This document shows positions 9,570 to 20,074 of a stretch of 64,000 nt of DNA, piece by piece. The notes beneath the pieces are model-generated. The model had not been told where the DNA came from. It worked only from the letters and a program-made list of their open reading frames with translations, and searched no databases. A program made the translations under genes and the position numbers. Every line of letters begins with the position of its first letter. Positions within the stretch are counted from its first letter, which is position 1. Origin of the DNA: Siphonodentalium dalli (lineage: Eukaryota > Mollusca > Scaphopoda > Gadilida > Siphonodentaliidae); the NCBI GenBank assembly GCA_032622095.1, contig CP136068.1:188411309-188475308 (forward strand), written 5' to 3'.

Positions 9570-11866
9570 AAAGTGTCAATGACACTGTAGCTCAACTTGG
9601 AAAGGGAATAATTTAATGTATTACAGTCAATGGAGCGATTAGGAATGTGGAAAGTTGAATGTCTAATACTAGTTTATAGACATGAAGAGAAAAGTAAAAT
9701 CCAAGATGGCTGCTGGCGGCCATGTTTTCGGTCGAATGACCCCAAAATGACTCGTTCCCATCTACATGTCATTATTAACATTCTTGACAAATTTTATGAT
9801 GATCAGACTAAAGGTACAACATGTAGCCCGTGCTAAAGAATGTAGTCATACAAAGAGTAAAATCCAAGATGGCTGCTGGCGGCCATGTTTTTGGCCGAAT
9901 GACCCCAAAATATTATTTTTAAAATTATAATACATTTTTCCTTAAAGAAAGCCTGAACACTGAACTATATGGACAGATGTCCTGCGTTTGTAAAACCATA
10001 GTAGAAAAGGGGTTAACTTTTTGGTCGCCTACGATCACTCACGGTCTTCACTCTTCAGTGGCTTGCCTCGGAATCAGTCACGCATGCGCAGTCCCAATAT
10101 AATTCACTGTACAGATTGAATTAGCCAGTTTATTTTCAACTCAATCAGAAGATTGGCGAGTCGCGGGGTTGGGAATGGCACCGCCATGGGAGGGCCCTAT
10201 GATAGTTCAGTGTTCAGGCTTTCTTTAAGGAAAAATGTATTATAATTTTAAAAATAATATTTTTCCGCTAAAGGAAGCCCTCACACTGAACTATATGGAT
10301 TAGAATGCAAGCCCAGGAGGAGGCACGAGCAATAAAGTTAATAGCCAAATTTTGAGTAAAGGTATTCTTCTAAAACAGATTGTACCCTATATGAACACTT
10401 TAATGAATCTGTTAGGATTATTTACGTGAAATAACTCATATAGTTAGAGTGCTATATTGCTCAAATGTGTACCGCCCCCCTTGTTTTGATTTTCATATTC
10501 GATAAATTTTTTAAGTTCGCCGCCTGTTCGAAAAACACGAACAATTATATGTTTGAAACGAAACGGTCCGTGAATTCGAAACGATAATTATAAAAACGAA
10601 CGAGTAGGCGACCAGTAATTATTGTATCGATAAATTGAATTTGTCGCTATTGTTAAACGACAAATTCGGAAAAATACTCCCTTTCGGTTTGGTAGCAGAA
10701 AATAAACTGGCTAATTCAATCTGTACAGTGAATTATATTGGGACTGCGCATGCGTGACTGATTCCGAGGCAAGCCACTGAAGAGTGAAGACCGTGAGTGA
10801 TCGTAGGCGACCAAAAAGTTAACCCATTTTCTACTATGGTTTTACAAACGCAGGACATCTATCCATATATCCATATAGTTCAGTGTGAGGGCTTCCTTTA
10901 GCGGAAAAATGAGTCGTTCCCATCTACATGTCATCGTTAACATCCATGACAAATTTTATGATGATCAGACTAAAGGTACGACCTGTAGCCCATGCTCAAG
11001 AATTTAGTCATACAAAGAGTAAAATCCAAGATGGCTGCTGGCGCCATGTTTTTTGGCCAAATGACCCCAAAATTACTCGTTCCCATCTACATGTCAATAT
11101 TAACATCCATGACAAATTTCATGATGATCAGACGAACAGTACGACCTGTGGCCCATGCTAATGGATTAAATTTTGAAATCCAAGATGGCCACTGGTGGCC
11201 ATGTTTTTTGTCCGAATGACCCCAAAATGACTCGTTCCCATTTACATTCCAATTTCAACAGCCAAGACAAATTTTATGATGATCAGACTAAAGGTACGAC
11301 CTGTAGCCCGTGCTAAAGGATTTAGTCATACAAAGAGTAAAATCCAAGATGGCTGCTGGCGGCAATGTTTTCTGGCCGAATGACCCCAAAATGACTCGTT
11401 CCCATCTACATGTCATTGTTAATATCCATGACAAATTTTATGATGATCAGACTAAAGGTACGACCTGCAGCCCGTGCTAAAGAATTTAGTCATACAAAGA
11501 GTAAAATCCAAGATGGCTGTTGGCGGCCATGTTTTTTGGCCGAATGACCCCAAAATTACTCGTTCCCATCTACATGTCAATATTATCAAATTTCATGATG
11601 ATAAGACAAACAGTACGGCCTGTAGCCCGTGCTAATGGATTGAATTTTGAAATCCAAGATGGCCACTGGCGGCCATGTTTTTTTTCCGAATGACCCCAAA
11701 ATTAATCATTCTGGTCTAAATGTTGATGTCAACAGCTATGACAAATTTCATAATGATCGACCTAAGGTACGACCTGTAGCCTGTATTGTTGACGCCTTAC
11801 GTACACACGCACACACGGACGACAAAGCCATGGCAATAGCTCAAACTTTACAAAGTAAAGTTGAGC
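9570..11866. mobile_element. Family E interspersed repeat, large copy with internal ~180-bp tandem units
   Basis: The left end is AATGACACTGTAGCTCAACTT and the right end CAAAGTAAAGTTGAGCTA, so short inverted termini TAGCTCAACTT are present. The inside repeats a ~180-bp unit: AAATCCAAGATGGCTGCTGG, GGCCATGTTTT, GACCCCAAAATGACTCGTTC, CATCTACATGTCA, ATGATGATCAGACTAAAGGT, CGACCTGTAGCCCGTGCTAA. About seven units are present, one split by a nested insertion (9910-10909). The 3' part has ACACACGGACGACAAAGCCATGG. It resembles repeats I associate with bivalves. Class is unclear. Confidence 0.75.
9910..10909. mobile_element. Two nested palindromic MITEs forming a 1-kb inverted structure
   Basis: The first element (9910-10260) has ends ATATTATTTTTAAAATTATA; the second (10260-10909) has ends TTTTTCCGCTAAAGGAAGCC. 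Both carry ACACTGAACTATATGGA near the ends. The segment 9968-10138 recurs inverted at ~10697-10870 (for example GGCGACCAAAAAGTTAACCC and GACTGCGCATGCGTGACTGA), so the block is one large stem-loop. It was inserted inside a family E unit at CCCCAAAAT/GACTCG. Confidence 0.75.
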
Positions 11867-12638
11867 TAAAAATTCAATGGGTCGGTTTTCTTTATTTAGA
11901 TCATCATGGGATTATAAGTCTGAAACTTAACAGTACTTGGTAAAATGTTGCACTCCCAGTACTCCCAGTTTGCGTGAATTTTCACAGGATTTACCACATG
12001 GGCCAGGATTCCAGGAACATTACATTTTCTTTGTCGCCCATTGGCCATATTTTATAAATAATTGCCACCAGATGAGAAAACTTAATAAAAAGATGCAATG
12101 TCATTGTCGTTTTGGAAGCAAATTAAAGATAGAAGGACTGACCGGGAACGATCTATAAAAGTGTTCTAAGTTGCCAACAGGTTATACTATAATAGAATCA
12201 TTGATAACTGGTGCAGTTTATGATATCATTCTTATCGGCGGAATTATCGATCGCGGATGACACCAGTCTGTGGGGAAACGACAGTGGTCTAGTGGTGGTA
12301 TGGCTGCTATCATTACCGACCCATAACCTCATTAAAGGGGTCGATTAATTAGAGCATAGCTGTAGTCTATATTTTTTTGATGTTTGACATTTTGGTAATA
12401 ATGCTTATATTTACACTCACACATGCATTCGCATTGTGGATCATGAATGCAGAACGTTGCTTAATCGAAATTCCATCACATGACGTCGCAAGCTGACCCC
12501 AACTTGCTTCATTTTTGTGTAGACGCAACTTGCATCAAGTCACGAGAATTACGTTGCAAATGGGTGCTTAATGCTCTTTTAATCTGCATGTTGACTCGGT
12601 TGAGTGTAAATATAAGTAACGGATGTTTATTTTGTTGC
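11867..12638. other. TLK intron with a family D remnant
   Basis: It contains GGGGTCGATTAATTAGAGCAT at ~12338-12359, half of a family D palindrome without its partner. I see nothing else. Confidence 0.5.
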
Positions 12639-12725
12639 GTTCTATAGAGTATGGCTGCAAATTGTTCTGACATTTTTATTTGTGTCACAAAATGTCAGAC
12701 CAACTTGCATCCATACTCTATGGAA
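12639..12725. mobile_element. 87-bp snap-back hairpin (small MITE)
   Basis: The arms are GTTCTATAGAGTATGG...CTGACATTTT and the complement ending CCATACTCTATGGAAC, ~38 bp each with a few mismatches and a short loop. It lies ~60 bp downstream of exon 4 in gene sense. Confidence 0.75.
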
Positions 12726-12782
12726 CACAAGCAAATCAACATCCATTTCTAAAGTAGTTTTGATTGCTCTCATAAAACTTAC

Positions 12783-12829
12783 CTTGAAATATTCGTTTAT
12801 CTTTTTTCCATTACTCTCAGATCGAGTTA
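12783..12829 (-). CDS. TLK: TLK exon 4 (residues 80-95)
   Basis: Donor AAG|GTAAGT. With the leading G from exon 3 it reads VTRSESNGKKINEYFK. KKINEYF corresponds to the KISDYF block of vertebrate TLKs and is similar to a PIP-box core (I-x-x-Y-F), though without the leading Gln. Two acceptors 12 nt apart, TTTTTATAG (exon to 12841) and CTTTTAAAAG (exon to 12829), keep the same frame and differ by four residues (ALLK). The upstream one has the better pyrimidine tract. I give the short form. Confidence 0.85.
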
Positions 12830-12841
12830 CTTTTAAAAGAG

Positions 12842-15367
12842 CTATAAAAAATAATAAAAATAAAATATTATAATTTTGTACAGCCACTTCAGTGTGAAGA
12901 ATATTCATTCAATATTGAGTAAACAGTATGCAGGGTGTCCTCTAGTGCTTAGGGGAATGGTACCCCTACAGCCGCTGGGTGAAATCTCAGTCCATCAACA
13001 AATTGCAAATATCTAGTAAATCTGTCGATAATTAAAGCCAAGTTCTGAATGTTTACTGAAATATAAGTAGAAAAGTCGAGGAATTGTAATCGGGTTTATA
13101 TTTAACAATTTGAAGAGGTAAGTAACTTAAGGGTGTTGTCATTTGGCACAGCATCAGAGCTGTTAATTTTCATGGATTGTCCGTGAGACTCCCGGATTGC
13201 CATAGCGAAAACATCTAAAATATGGATAACAAGCAGTCGCAGACGACGTTATCCCCCGCCGAAATGTGCAGTTGGGGAAGTGCATTCTCAATAATGTTTG
13301 CGTTCTCAGTATGTGCTAAACAAGAGGTGGGATTTTGTCAAAAAGCTTGGCATGCGAACTCATTTTAGGTACTAGGCATGTGACGTCGTCCATAAGTCCA
13401 ATAACACAGAGCTGTTAAATAACCGTTAAGTCACAAAGCATGCGAACGGAATGTGTCAATTTCGTTTGCAGGTACGGTAAAACTGTAAGACAGGTCCATT
13501 TTGTGCTTTCGGTTTCACGCATGTCCAGTTGTAACTCTGGCTCTTTTTAACTTATTTCAAACGAAGTTTCAGCTTCTTAAAATTTGCTCGGGAGTTTTAT
13601 TTACTTTCACATTTGAATAATTTGTGATATTCTCCAACTCCTAGTCTCCGTTCGGATGTTGGGAAAAATATCCAAGACGACACAATAAATAAGCCCTTTA
13701 AGGGAAATAAGTCGTCCTGTTCCCGGTTGATGAAATAAATACTTCTGAGGAAGCATTGGAATGCCCCGACAGAGAATCAACAACATATTAGCACCATTGC
13801 CCTAATTAAATGTCTGACACATAATCAAGGGAAGGCACACCTGTGCATTGTTATAGGAAGAAATTTGAAACGTCAATCTACTTGACAGATGCCCACGTGT
13901 GCGCAACAGAGATTGAATATTTCAAACCAACACTCCAAATTTGCTGCTGTCAATCAATACAGAAGACAGCTGGGAGGAGGAGTCATCTGCATCAAATTGC
14001 TAGTAATATCTTGCCCCAGAAATTTGAGGATGCAGAACGGTCTTTGACCTAAATTTAATAATAACTTCAAAAGACTTGACAATGTCGCAACGCAGCCCGA
14101 GGTCAAATAGAGGTTCACGATGGGGAAAATATAGTTTTTCATGCAAAGTCAACAGGCAGCGATCTCTGAAAAATATTTTATGAACTTTATGCATGTATAT
14201 AATTATGCCGACGAGAGGCTAATTAAAGTCCGAATAATCAAGTTCTGGTATTCTTCAGCATAAACCACAAATCGTAATTATTATATAATTATTGTTGGTT
14301 TATTTAATACATGGTATGGTTGTATGAATAATGAGCGAGTGTGAAAATTTTAAAACGACCGGAAAATTTCTGGGGTTTTTTCATGGCGTTTGTTTGTAAA
14401 GTATATGAATGCTCTTTATTGTTATATGCTATAGAAAACAGTTTCGGTCGATACTGGAACTGACACGATAAAAGGAGACAATTACTCAATTTGTACGTAC
14501 ATGACCGAACATGCAAAACTGACAAGAATGCTATATTCATGTGCGGTTCCGTTCATTTATGTGTTTCAAACGGCGAAAACACTAATCTGAGAAATGCAGC
14601 TCTGTTAAAAGGTTTGCGTATTCTACCCCCACCACCCCATAATGCCTGTTAAAATACACAAGAAGAAAGTAGCCTGGTGTGTACTACTTTAATTGACTTG
14701 CATATTTGCGTGGGTGAAAACTATTGACAATTATCGGTTTCTTCATTGTATATAATCTTCCTTTCGGCATATTTCACGCAGACTTTGACTCCATGATAAT
14801 GAACACGTACTTGATCATATAAAAGGGACGGGGCTCTCGATGGGATGTTTTTTGTAACGTGTACAATACAGAATGACAACGATGTCAGGATAGGATTAGG
14901 AAACATTGTTACAATATGTTACATATACACAAAATAGTTTAATCATAGGTAATATAAAATAAGATAAGGCAAACTAAATAGCATGCATGTGTTTCCGATT
15001 TGTTGATCTAAAAACTCCAGGTAGATAGGTATGTGTACATGTACACATATTCGGCTACATGCCATCATCTCAGGATGATTTTGTGATTTAGCCTTTCCAT
15101 CATAGTTGAATAAATCTTTTCCTTTTAAACATTCATTGCATTTGGAAGCTTCGGGACTCACCGAAAACACGCCCCATATTTTATTTGATATCATTGGCAC
15201 CGCTGTCAATCATTCGCGGCAGGCTTTTGATCTGCGGTCTGTCAGTAAAAGTGACAAATCATTGGTTACCACGTCAGAGCACTGCTCGAACAATACATGG
15301 ATAATTACTAGTAATGTTTTTAATTATTTGCATCACTGTAGATCTGCATGTGTCAATTACACATGTA
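12842..15367. other. TLK intron, about 2.5 kb with nothing recognised
   Basis: No exon, element termini or tandem array seen; only AT-rich intron sequence with short shadow frames. Confidence 0.5.
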
Positions 15368-15580
15368 CAGTAATGCTCTAATTAATCGACCTCTTAACCA
15401 AAGCAGAATTATGGGTAACTTTTCAGGATTTAGTCGGAAATATGGCTTGTTGCCATTCATCGGAAAGCTCTCGCCGTGAGCTTTCCGATGAATGGCAACA
15501 AGCCATATTTCCGACTAAATCCTGAAAAGTTACCAATAATTCTTCTTTGGTTAAGAGGTCGATTAATTAGAGCATTACTG
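15368..15580. mobile_element. Family D snap-back MITE, Tc1/mariner type (D1)
   Basis: A 213-bp near-perfect palindrome: CAGTAATGCTCTAATTAATC ... GAAAGCTCTCGCCGTGAGCT ... GATTAATTAGAGCATTACTG, flanked by TA on both sides. CAGT ends plus TA duplication fit Tc1/mariner. The flank itself is ACATG-TA ... TA-CATGT. Confidence 0.9.
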
Positions 15581-15582
15581 TA

Positions 15583-16163
15583 CATGTATGTGTTATCATA
15601 TCCTCATGAAGATTTCAAATGACATCGGACTCTTGGCATACAGGTAATCGACCTTTTATCGGATGTGACGCTTAATATTAAATATTCAAAGAATGCATGT
15701 AAATGTACATTGTGACATGAACTCTAAAAGTTTTTTGTTTGTGATAAATCTCAATTATATATGTCTGTCATGTGCGCGAAGCGCACACATGGAACATAGG
15801 ATGCTAACGCTAATTCATGCAGCGCGATCAATGTGATCTATATTTATTTATTAGGTTTTTTTTCCGGAAAAATTCTAAATGTATATGTAAACATTTAACA
15901 CCAATCAATAATGCGTTACCCATGCCGCCCACCACGCCAAAAAACATTGTATTGTGTTGTTGACGGTTGTGTTGATGGTCAACTCGACCGGGCTATTTTG
16001 CGTTGACGGTTATGCCGACCGTGTTATGTTGCGTTGATGGTTTCCTCGACCGCGTTGGAGTAATGTTACGACCACATTGCGTTAACACGAGAACCGCGTT
16101 GATGGTAAATTTTCAACGCGGTCAGGAAGGACACTTATTTTGAGAATATGTGTAGATGCATAC
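15583..16163. other. TLK intron with degenerate GTTGACGGTT repeats
   Basis: From ~15955 to 16120 loosely repeated TTGCGTTGACGGTTATGCCG-like motifs alternate with GACCGCGTT and their complements. Otherwise no feature is seen. Confidence 0.5.
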
Positions 16164-16245
16164 CTGAATCAGTTAATTTAGATGTGTACCTGAGTCAGTT
16201 AATTAGATGTGTACCTGAGTCAGTTAATTTAGATGCGTACCTGAA
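16150..16245 (-). repeat. Four tandem copies of the exon 3 donor
   Basis: In gene sense the unit GATTCAG|GTACGCATCTAAA with TTAACT is repeated at 25-26 bp spacing. Exon-like boundaries CAG|GTA fall at 16241 (authentic), 16215, 16190 and 16164. Copies 2-3 read GACTCAG|GTACAC and copy 4 reads GATTCAG|GTATGC. Extension to any distal donor reads GGT ACG CAT CTA AAT TAA, a stop. Confidence 0.88.
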
Positions 16246-16331
16246 TCAATTGTGGGATCGCCTGGAGTTTTTCGTTTTCTTTTCCGTTCTGTGGGAGTTT
16301 TCGATTTTTCTGGTGTGGACAACCCCGCAGG
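16241..16331 (-). CDS. TLK: TLK exon 3 (residues 50-79 plus one base)
   Basis: This exon has 91 nt, phase 0 to 1, with acceptor TTGCTTCTTTTCAG and donor CAG|GTACGC. The product begins PAGLSTPEKSKTPTERK and ends DPTIDS; the last G joins exon 4. STPEKSKTPTERKRKRKTP matches the vertebrate V-x-TPEKKQ...RNRKRK block. KRKRK is a plausible nuclear localisation signal and the TP sites are likely proline-directed phosphosites. Confidence 0.93.
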
Positions 16332-16681
16332 CTGAAAAGAAGCAAGAATATGCTTAAACTCTTTTTCAGAAAGTAAGCAAATAGAAAACAGATACATTTG
16401 TGGTTTGGGCACCTCTGGTGAATTTGCCATCTTCTATAATGTGTTCACAGCAAAGGTGGCATAATTTAAATGAGCAAATATGCTAAATACTTAGTAGTGA
16501 ACTAAGAATTATTTGAATGATCTAAAGCTATATGGTGTACTAGAACAGAATTACAGTATAACAAAACCAATATACATGTATGCTCCAAAAGCGATAAGGT
16601 TCTGTATCTTCACAGAAAGAATTTATAATCTACCACATCTCAGCCAAATAGTCACCATGAAAGACTGTCCATCAATCCCAT

Positions 16682-17056
16682 CAAGCCTGAGATTAGTGTG
16701 TCTGTCATTCATATGAGGTCCCCAGAGGGTGAATTTAGTGACGCTATCCCACACAGTGGGCTAGCATCACCAAATTCACCCTCTGGGGACCTGATTCTAC
16801 ATGGCCTCATCTGCTATGGGAGACATAGACTCAGTTTAAAGTTCCCAAATGGTGAATATTGTGGTGTTCACCCATTGGGAACCTTTATTATGCAATGTGT
16901 CGTCTGCCAATTTGCGGATACAGAAAAGCTAAACTAATAAAGAAATAGAATCCATGTGAAGAAGTTTCTATAGAAATTTGATAATAAAGAAACTTTCCAG
17001 AGAATATGAGGCTTATGCAGAATAAGGTCCCCAGAGGTAAATTTAGTGATGTTATA
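16682..17056. mobile_element. Family A MITE, long form, right half replaced by a satellite (A5)
   Basis: The left end is CAAGCCTGAGATTAGTGTG. A hairpin lies at 16713-16800, then the ACTCAGTTTAAAGTTCCC and CCCATTGGGAACC spacer. The second hairpin starts GCAGAATAAGGTCCCCAGAG but stops at GTGATGTTATAC, where the 38-bp satellite begins. Confidence 0.8.
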
Positions 17057-17945
17057 CAGGATTTATAGACGACAAAAAACTAAATATAGATATACAGGAT
17101 TTATAGACACAAAAAACTAAATATAGATCTACAGGATTTATAGACGACAAAAAAATAAATATAGATCTACATGATTTATAGACGACAAAAAACTAAATAA
17201 AGATATACAGGATTTATAGACGACAAAAAACTAAATATAGATCTACAGGATTTATAGACGACAAAAATACTAAATATAGATCTACAGGCTTTATAGACGA
17301 CCAAAAACTAAATATAGATATACAGGATTTATAGACGACAAAAAACTAAATATAGATATACAGGATTTATAGACTACAAAAATACTAAATATAAATCTAC
17401 AGGCTTTATAGACGACAAAAAACTAAATATAGATATACAGGATTTATAGACTACAAAAAACTAAATATAGATAAACAGGATTTATAGACTACAAAAAACT
17501 AAATATAGATCTACAGGATTTATAGACGACAAAAAACTAAATATAGATATACAGGATTTATCGACTACAAAAAACTAAATATAGATATACAGGATTTATA
17601 GACGACAAAAAACTAAATATAGATCTACAGGATTTATAGATGACAAAAAACTAAATATAGATCTACAGGATTTATAGACGACAAAAAACTAAATATAGAT
17701 ATACAGGATTTATAGACTACAAAAATACTAAATATAGATCTACAGGATTTATAGACTACAAAAATACTAAATATAAATCTACAGGCTTTATAGACGACAA
17801 CAAACTAAATATAGATATACAGGATTTATAGACGACAAAAAACTAAATATAGATCTACAGGATTTATAGACTACAAAAATACTAAATATAAATCTACAGG
17901 CTTTATAGACGACCAAAAATGACTAAATATAGATCGACAGCCTCT
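17057..17945. repeat. 38-bp satellite, about 23 copies
   Basis: The unit is ATACAGGATTTATAGACGAC followed by AAAAAACTAAATATAGAT. Variants (AGACTACAAAAATAC, ATCTACAGGC) are themselves arranged in repeating blocks. It starts exactly where the loop of the A5 hairpin should be. Confidence 0.95.
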
Positions 17946-18217
17946 ATAGACTAGAAGAAAAAAACATTGTAGCATTTTTCCATCTGTTTTCTATTTTTCA
18001 GACAGAAATGAGACAATTGCTCCTTCATTTGTTCCATATCAATCACGAATAGACAAACAATGAAAGTGCTTTATCAGTCATGCTGAAGAAAAGTTGGCAC
18101 CCAACTTTAATAAATTTTATGACTCAAATAAATGATTCTGCGGCACAAAAATATTTATCGTATGTCATCCTATTTTCATCCCTGGAACCGGTGCCTAGAC
18201 CACAATATCTCCTCATC

Positions 18218-18440
18218 TCCCTAGGTATCTTTTATAACCCCCCCCCCACCCTCCCAGCGACGCTGAGGATAACCATGGGGGTGGTAAACTGACACCGGAT
18301 CGAGTGCAACAACCCCGATGATATATATTACCCCCCCCCACCCAGGGGGGGCTGAGGATAACCATGGCAGTGGTAAACCGACACCGGATCGAGTGCAACA
18401 AACCCGATGATATATATTACCCCCCCCCACACCGGATCGG
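18218..18440. repeat. ~118-bp tandem repeat with poly-C tracts, about 2 copies
   Basis: The unit is GCTGAGGATAACCATGG, GGTAAACTGACACCGGATCG, GATGATATATATTACCCCCC. The region 17950-18217 shows nothing. Confidence 0.85.
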
Positions 18441-18512
18441 ATGCAACAAACCCGATGATAATTTCAGGATTAAACCCTTCCATGGCTGGAGCTTCTAGAA
18501 ATTTTGCGAAAA

Positions 18513-18819
18513 CCCTGTGCCAATGCATTCACTTATACATGTATAAACGAGTCTCCCATAGGGAGCCTCGCATATATATAAGAGAATACATTGGCCAAAC
18601 AATATTTTCCTTGACTTTGCAAGCCAGTGCATTCTATTATATATGCGAGGCTCCCTATGGGAGACTCGCCTAAATAGGAGAATACACTGCCTAACAATAT
18701 TTTCCTTGACTTTGTAAGCCAGTGCATTCTTTTATATATGCGAGGCTCCCTGTGGGAGAGGAGCATATATAAGAGAATGCATTAGCACAGGATCTTTAAT
18801 GCTGCACCAGTGCAGCTCC
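18513..18819. mobile_element. Family C hairpin MITE (C1)
   Basis: It begins CCCTGTGCCAATGCATTC and ends GCACAGGATCTTTAATGCTG...CAGCTCC. Two or three AT-rich hairpins have centres GAGTCTCCCATAGGGAGCCT, separated by CAATATTTTCCTTGACTTTG. It is related to the family B hairpin, with a changed but still self-complementary centre. Confidence 0.8.
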
Positions 18820-19437
18820 AACTAGAGGTGTGACTGTCCCAATGGGACTACGGATACCCCCCTGTTTTTAAAATACTAAGATGTTTCACATGTCAGTAAA
18901 CATTTAGTTAAAATAATAAAATAACAGTTCCCATTGCAGGTGTACAACCATAACCCTAATCTTAAACCTATTGACGGAAAAATGTAGGAATAAAAGCTTG
19001 GACAAAATTATGCATGTTGCAAAAAAAGTTTCTAAGTCGAAAAAGGGGGATAACTCCACCAAAAAATGTCGGACAGACGTCATAATCGCAGGTGCACAAG
19101 TTCTCATGGTACTAAATATCTGTGACACGTTTTAAAAAAATTTACCGAAAAATGTAGGAATAAAAGCTCGGACAAAAGTTACATGTTGCGAAAATTTTCT
19201 AAGTCGAAAAAGGGGGGATAACTCCACCAAAAAAAGTCCAACAGACGTCATAATCACAGGTGCACAGGTTCCCATGGTGGTTGATGTCTGTACCAAGTTT
19301 CACGGAAATTGATCAAAAAACGACTGAGAAAAACTCCGGACAAATTTGTGTCCACGGACGGACGACGGACGGACGACGAACAAGCTGACTCCAGTATACC
19401 CCCCCTAACTTCGTTGCGGGGGTATAATTATGGCTTT
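18820..19437 (+). mobile_element. SINE-like bivalve-type interspersed repeat
   Basis: The head is ACTAGAGGTGTGACTGTCCC with ACGGATACCCCC; two ~180-bp direct units contain AAATGTAGGAATAAAAGC and AAAGGGGGATAACTCCACC; the tail is CGGACGGACGACGAACAAGC and TTCGTTGCGGGGGTATAAT. Similar pieces lie at 59800-59950 and 61440-61560. No coding capacity. Confidence 0.65.
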
Positions 19438-19577
19438 AAGACATGGGGCTTCACGAGGAAAGAGCAGCAAATTTGGCTGAATTGTAGAGGTCGGCCAATC
19501 AGGTACCGATACCAAGATAAACACACAGGCAAGAGTTTGTTATGTAAGCAACTCAATTTGTGCCCAGATGCTAAGAT

Positions 19578-19977
19578 TTAACCCTTTACCCAACAGAAGG
19601 GCCCTGTGCCAATGCATTCTCTTATATATGCGAGTCGACCATAGGTCGCCTCGCATATATAAGAGAATGCATTGGCTTAACACATTAAAAATTATAAAAT
19701 TGTTAAAGAATGTAAGAAAAAATGGAAAAAGGTGTTAAAAAAAGATTTTTTTTAGGCCAATGCATTCTCTTATATATGCGAGGCGACCTATGGTCGACTC
19801 GCATATATAAGAGAATGCATTGGCACAGGACATAACTGTAACTATCACAATGTGGTCAATGAGCCGGTTCCAATGATATCCATATTTGTATGGTTCTATT
19901 GAGACAGACCGAAGATATTTTAGGCTGTTGAAGCTTTATTTGGCCGGTTTTGGCCGGTTTGTTGGGTAAAGGGTTAA
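19578..19977. mobile_element. Family B piggyBac-type MITE (B1), next to TLK exon 2
   Basis: It is flanked by TTAA (19578-19581 and 19974-19977), with termini CCCTTTACCCAAC / GTTGGGTAAAGGG. TTAA duplication with CCC..GGG ends fits piggyBac. Inside are two AT-rich hairpins (CCAATGCATTCTCTTATATA ... centre GTCGACCATAGGTCGCC) and a GCCGGTTCCAATGATATCCA block. The copy starts 20 nt into the intron after exon 2. Confidence 0.9.
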
Positions 19978-19996
19978 AAGATATAAGGACACTTAC

Positions 19997-20074
19997 CACC
20001 TCCTCATCCCTCTCTGTAGAACCTGTGCTCAGATTACTCAAGTTATCGTTCTGCTGACTGTTCAGGGGGGTGAA
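19997..20074 (-). CDS. TLK: TLK exon 2 (residues 24-49)
   Basis: This exon has 78 nt, 26 codons, phase 0-0, with acceptor CTCTCTTTGTTTTCAG and donor GTG|GTAAGT. The product begins FTPLNSQQNDNLSNLSTGS and ends TERDEEV. It corresponds to the PLNS-x-SSNQSL-x-S-x-GS block of TLK2. Its acceptor and first ~56 nt are the founder of the tandem array 20019-24911. Only this copy continues to ERDEEV and a donor. Confidence 0.92.

Noticed and set aside
12661-12908. An 88-codon frame over TLK exon 4
   Set aside because: Only the part 12783-12829 (or 12841) is exon; the rest is intron read-through, although it led me to the exon.
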